A DNA stretch of 64,000 bases from Lachnospiraceae bacterium (GTDB taxonomy: Bacteria; Bacillota; Clostridia; Lachnospirales; Lachnospiraceae), in contig JAKVNF010000001.1 in the NCBI GenBank assembly GCA_022483465.1, forward strand, positions 868,001 to 932,000, in the 5' to 3' direction. The position numbers were made by a program, and so were the translations under genes. Below the pieces are notes generated by a model that was not told the DNA's origin, made no database searches, and saw nothing but the letters and a program-made list of their open reading frames with translations. This document shows positions 62,040-64,000 of this stretch, piece by piece (the stretch's first letter is position 1; each line of letters opens with the position of its first letter).

Positions 62040-63494
62040 TCAATAGTACTCGGAAATATAGCTCTCGAGGTCTTCCTGATAAGGCTCAAAGAAGCTCTGA
62101 ACATCATCATAGGTCGGATTTGTCGGTCCATTGAAGACCCAGTCCTGAACATAATCCGCCTGGCAAGTTGCAACGTCACTCCAGAACAGTGTCCCAGGCG
62201 CTGCAAACATCTGAACCTGTGCAGAATCCGAAGGAGTGAGATCGACAAGAACCTGATTTCCCTGGTAATCAGCGCTCTCAACCGTCGGCGTGTAGGCATT
62301 CAAATAGCACATGGACACAGACCACTCGGTGTTCGGCGTCATGCCGCTATAATCCACCTGCTGTGTCACATCGGAAGCTTCCAGGCCTTCTCCGGTCATC
62401 CACCACTCGATGAACTTCTCTGCTGCTGCCTTTTCCTCATCGGATGCAGAAGAAGTGATATAGAAGCAGTTTACATCGCCAAGCGCCCAGTCATCCTGAT
62501 CGTCTCCAGTGACTGTCGGAACCTTCGCAATGCCATAGTTGATATCGGAAGCATCCAGTGTGCCCTTCAGCCAGCCGCCATTGATCTCAAGTCCAATCTG
62601 GCCTGCAGCCATCATGGAATCAATGTCCTTTTCCTTCGGGTTGTCTCCATTATCATAGAGATTCTTCATCCAGATCATGGCATTGGCAAATGCCTCGTTG
62701 TCGAGAAGGTTTGCCTTGAAGCCGTTCTCCTCATCACCGGTGATGATATAGTCGGTTCCAAATCTCTGAATGGCCGCCTGATTCTGCCCATTGTAGCAGT
62801 AGAACAGGCCGGAGCCGTAGATGGGTTTGTCGGCAGTAGACAGCGCAGTGATCTTCTCAGCTGCTTCTGTCCACTCGTCAAAGGTTGTCGGGATCTCATC
62901 CTCGCCGTACCCCGCCTGCTCAAGAAGGTCTTTGTTGTAGTAGAGCATGTAGGTAGAAATCTGGAACGGAATTCCGTAAAGCTGGTCGTTGTTATAGCAA
63001 AGATTCAGGTACGTATCAGAGAAGTCCTCTTTCTTGAGGGAGGTATTGTCCCAGATATCATCAATCGGGAGCAGATAGCTCGAGTACTTCGTGAAATCAT
63101 TGCTGTTGAGGAGAATGAGGTCTGCCGCTTCACCGGTCGGCATGTTCGTCTGCAGCATGTCGGCAAAGGAGGTGGTCCTTGTCATGTCGATATATACATC
63201 CGACTGGGAAGTGTTGAACTTGTCGACAAGTGCCTGCAGGGTATCGCCATCACCGCCGGTCCAGCTGTTCCAGAAAACAACCTTTGTCGCATTTGGATTA
63301 GAAGGCTCTGCATTTTCTGTTGTACTTTCTGCAGCGGCTTCTGTTTCAGTCTCCGCAGCAGCTTCTGTCGCTGCCGCTGTGCCTGCCGTGGTACTGGAAG
63401 TGCTTCCCGAGGAACCTGAAGAGCTGCTTCCGCATCCGGCAACTGCGCACGCTGCCATTGCCGCTGTGAGTAGTACTACGAGTCTCTTTTTCAT
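62040..63494 (-). CDS. Extracellular sugar-binding lipoprotein
   Basis: A 484-residue family 1 solute-binding protein. A lipoprotein signal peptide (MKKRLVVLLTAAMAACAVAGC) puts lipidation on C21, followed by a Ser/Thr/Ala/Glu-rich linker (residues 22-75) and the binding fold (ATKVVFWNSWTGGDGDTLQA; WTEAAEKITALSTADKPIYG). Likely ligand is arabino-oligosaccharide, from the GH51 neighbour. ATG at 63494 follows GGAAGGAAA; the longer ORF track start has no ribosome site. Confidence 0.92.
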   Translation of the reverse strand: MKKRLVVLLTAAMAACAVAGCGSSSSGSSGSTSSTTAGTAAATEAAAETETEAAAESTTENAEPSNPNATKVVFWNSWTGGDGDTLQALVDKFNTSQSDVYIDMTRTTSFADMLQTNMPTGEAADLILLNSNDFTKYSSYLLPIDDIWDNTSLKKEDFSDTYLNLCYNNDQLYGIPFQISTYMLYYNKDLLEQAGYGEDEIPTTFDEWTEAAEKITALSTADKPIYGSGLFYCYNGQNQAAIQRFGTDYIITGDEENGFKANLLDNEAFANAMIWMKNLYDNGDNPKEKDIDSMMAAGQIGLEINGGWLKGTLDASDINYGIAKVPTVTGDDQDDWALGDVNCFYITSSASDEEKAAAEKFIEWWMTGEGLEASDVTQQVDYSGMTPNTEWSVSMCYLNAYTPTVESADYQGNQVLVDLTPSDSAQVQMFAAPGTLFWSDVATCQADYVQDWVFNGPTNPTYDDVQSFFEPYQEDLESYISEYY

Positions 63495-63566
63495 TTTCCT
63501 TCCTTCTTTCTTTGCCGCATCGGTGACGGCAACCCCTGGATTTTGGTTTTGAGGATTTGCACTTTG

Positions 63567-63618
63567 CGTATACGTATCCTCACAATCAAAATTATACATC
63601 TTTGCCAACCTTCCGCAA
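63567..63618 (-). promoter_or_regulatory. Promoter and palindrome before the binding-protein gene
   Basis: On the minus strand TTGCGG, 16 bases, TATAAT (63591-63596). Just downstream is GGATACGTATACGC, containing the palindrome ATACGTAT, well placed as an operator for the LacI-type regulator upstream. A second TATAAT occurs further up near 63626. Gap 63495-63700 holds nothing else clear. Confidence 0.5.
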
Positions 63619-63705
63619 GATGCAAATTATAATCCTCTCATATTTTGTGCAATATCTCCATATATTACTCGTAGATTTAGATATGTTGCACATTCCCTTG
63701 GATAT

Positions 63706-63760
63706 AAAAAGCGCCCTCGGAATCGGAGATCGCAGATTTCCATCTCCTGCCCGAGAGCGC
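63706..63760 (-). terminator. Terminator of the LacI-type regulator
   Basis: On the minus strand GCGCTCTCGG pairs with CCGAGGGCGC with an inner GGAGAT/ATCTCC stem, followed by TTTTTATA. Confidence 0.8.
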
Positions 63761-63794
63761 CTTTGCGCATGATCTTAACAACATGGCAACCGCA

Positions 63795-64000
63795 CTACAG
63801 CGAATTGCCATTTACGATAGTAAAGGGGATATTAATCCTTTCCGGGACATTCTGTCCCTCGCACAGACCGATGATCGTATCCGCAGCGAGTTTTCCGATC
63901 CGGTCTACATTGTTGTCGAGATATGCAAGGCGGATGTTGCTGCTGCTAGCCATCTCCGGCACCTTGTCGAAAGTCATCATCCCGTACTCTCTTCCGGGCT
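63795..64000 (-). CDS. LacI/GalR-type regulator, C-terminal end only
   Basis: The last 68 codons of a gene continuing past the window (PGREYGMMTFDKVPEMASSS, IRLAYLDNNVDRIGKLAADT, then ITGLCEG-like GQNVPERINIPFTIV). The periplasmic-binding-like effector domain of LacI family proteins ends in this way (GxxAA...L...G....P....P...V). The DNA-binding N-terminus is not visible. It probably senses arabinose or oligosaccharide and controls the operon downstream. Confidence 0.65.
   Translation of the reverse strand, partial: PGREYGMMTFDKVPEMASSSNIRLAYLDNNVDRIGKLAADTIIGLCEGQNVPERINIPFTIVNGNSL

Noticed and set aside
61995-63419. 474-residue plus-strand ORF opposite the binding protein
   Set aside because: Antisense of a lipoprotein with clear signal peptide; no start signal.

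Overview
The window looks like a chromosome segment of a Clostridia-class Firmicute, most like a gut or rumen Lachnospiraceae. The evidence is strong AGGAGG ribosome sites, the style of the phage proteins (DUF2800, DUF2815, DUF4314, DUF5049, DUF1492, VapE), an ars operon with Acr3 and a thioredoxin-type ArsC, and a GH28/GH51 plant-polysaccharide locus. No rRNA, tRNA or housekeeping marker is present, so no genus is claimed.

Region 1 (start to about 44.6 kb) is a siphovirus-type prophage, almost all on the + strand. Its left end is not visible. In order it holds: a sigma-like regulator, a DUF4406-type protein, a VapE primase/helicase, a repeat-rich non-coding stretch that may be the replication origin, VRR-NUC nuclease, SNF2 helicase, and a DUF1492/ArpU-like late regulator. 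A probable late promoter follows, then HNH, terS and a ParB-methyltransferase. Next is a cluster of small accessory units with their own promoter-like elements, then terL, portal, protease, capsid, connectors, tail genes (with a -1 frameshift chaperone), tape measure, tail tip and fibre, holin and GH25 lysin. A divergent AT-rich moron follows. The last part is a second DNA-metabolism module (DUF2800, DUF2815, DNA polymerase) and two tandem large serine recombinases. In the circular phage the polymerase/recombinase end would lie next to the sigma/VapE end, making one continuous early region. The prophage is being eroded: an IS4-family element separates DUF2815 from its ribosome site, an IS91-like element and a Lactobacillus-like oxidoreductase island sit before the polymerase, and an IS1595 element cuts the end of the first recombinase.

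Region 2 (44.66-48.74 kb) is a complete minus-strand arsenic operon, arsR-arsD-arsA-acr3-arsC, with two matching operator-like sites. It abuts the prophage end.

Region 3 (48.8-64 kb) is host carbohydrate metabolism: a truncated GH28 pectinase beside 20-bp-spaced repeats that look like an IS end, a MATE exporter, an amidohydrolase divergent from an AraC regulator, a DUF5107/TPR gene split by an IS110-family element, then an arabinoside operon (solute-binding lipoprotein, two permeases, GH51 arabinofuranosidase) and the end of a LacI-type regulator at the window edge. Solute-binding protein and permeases import arabino-oligosaccharides (inferred), GH51 cleaves them, and the regulator probably senses the sugar.
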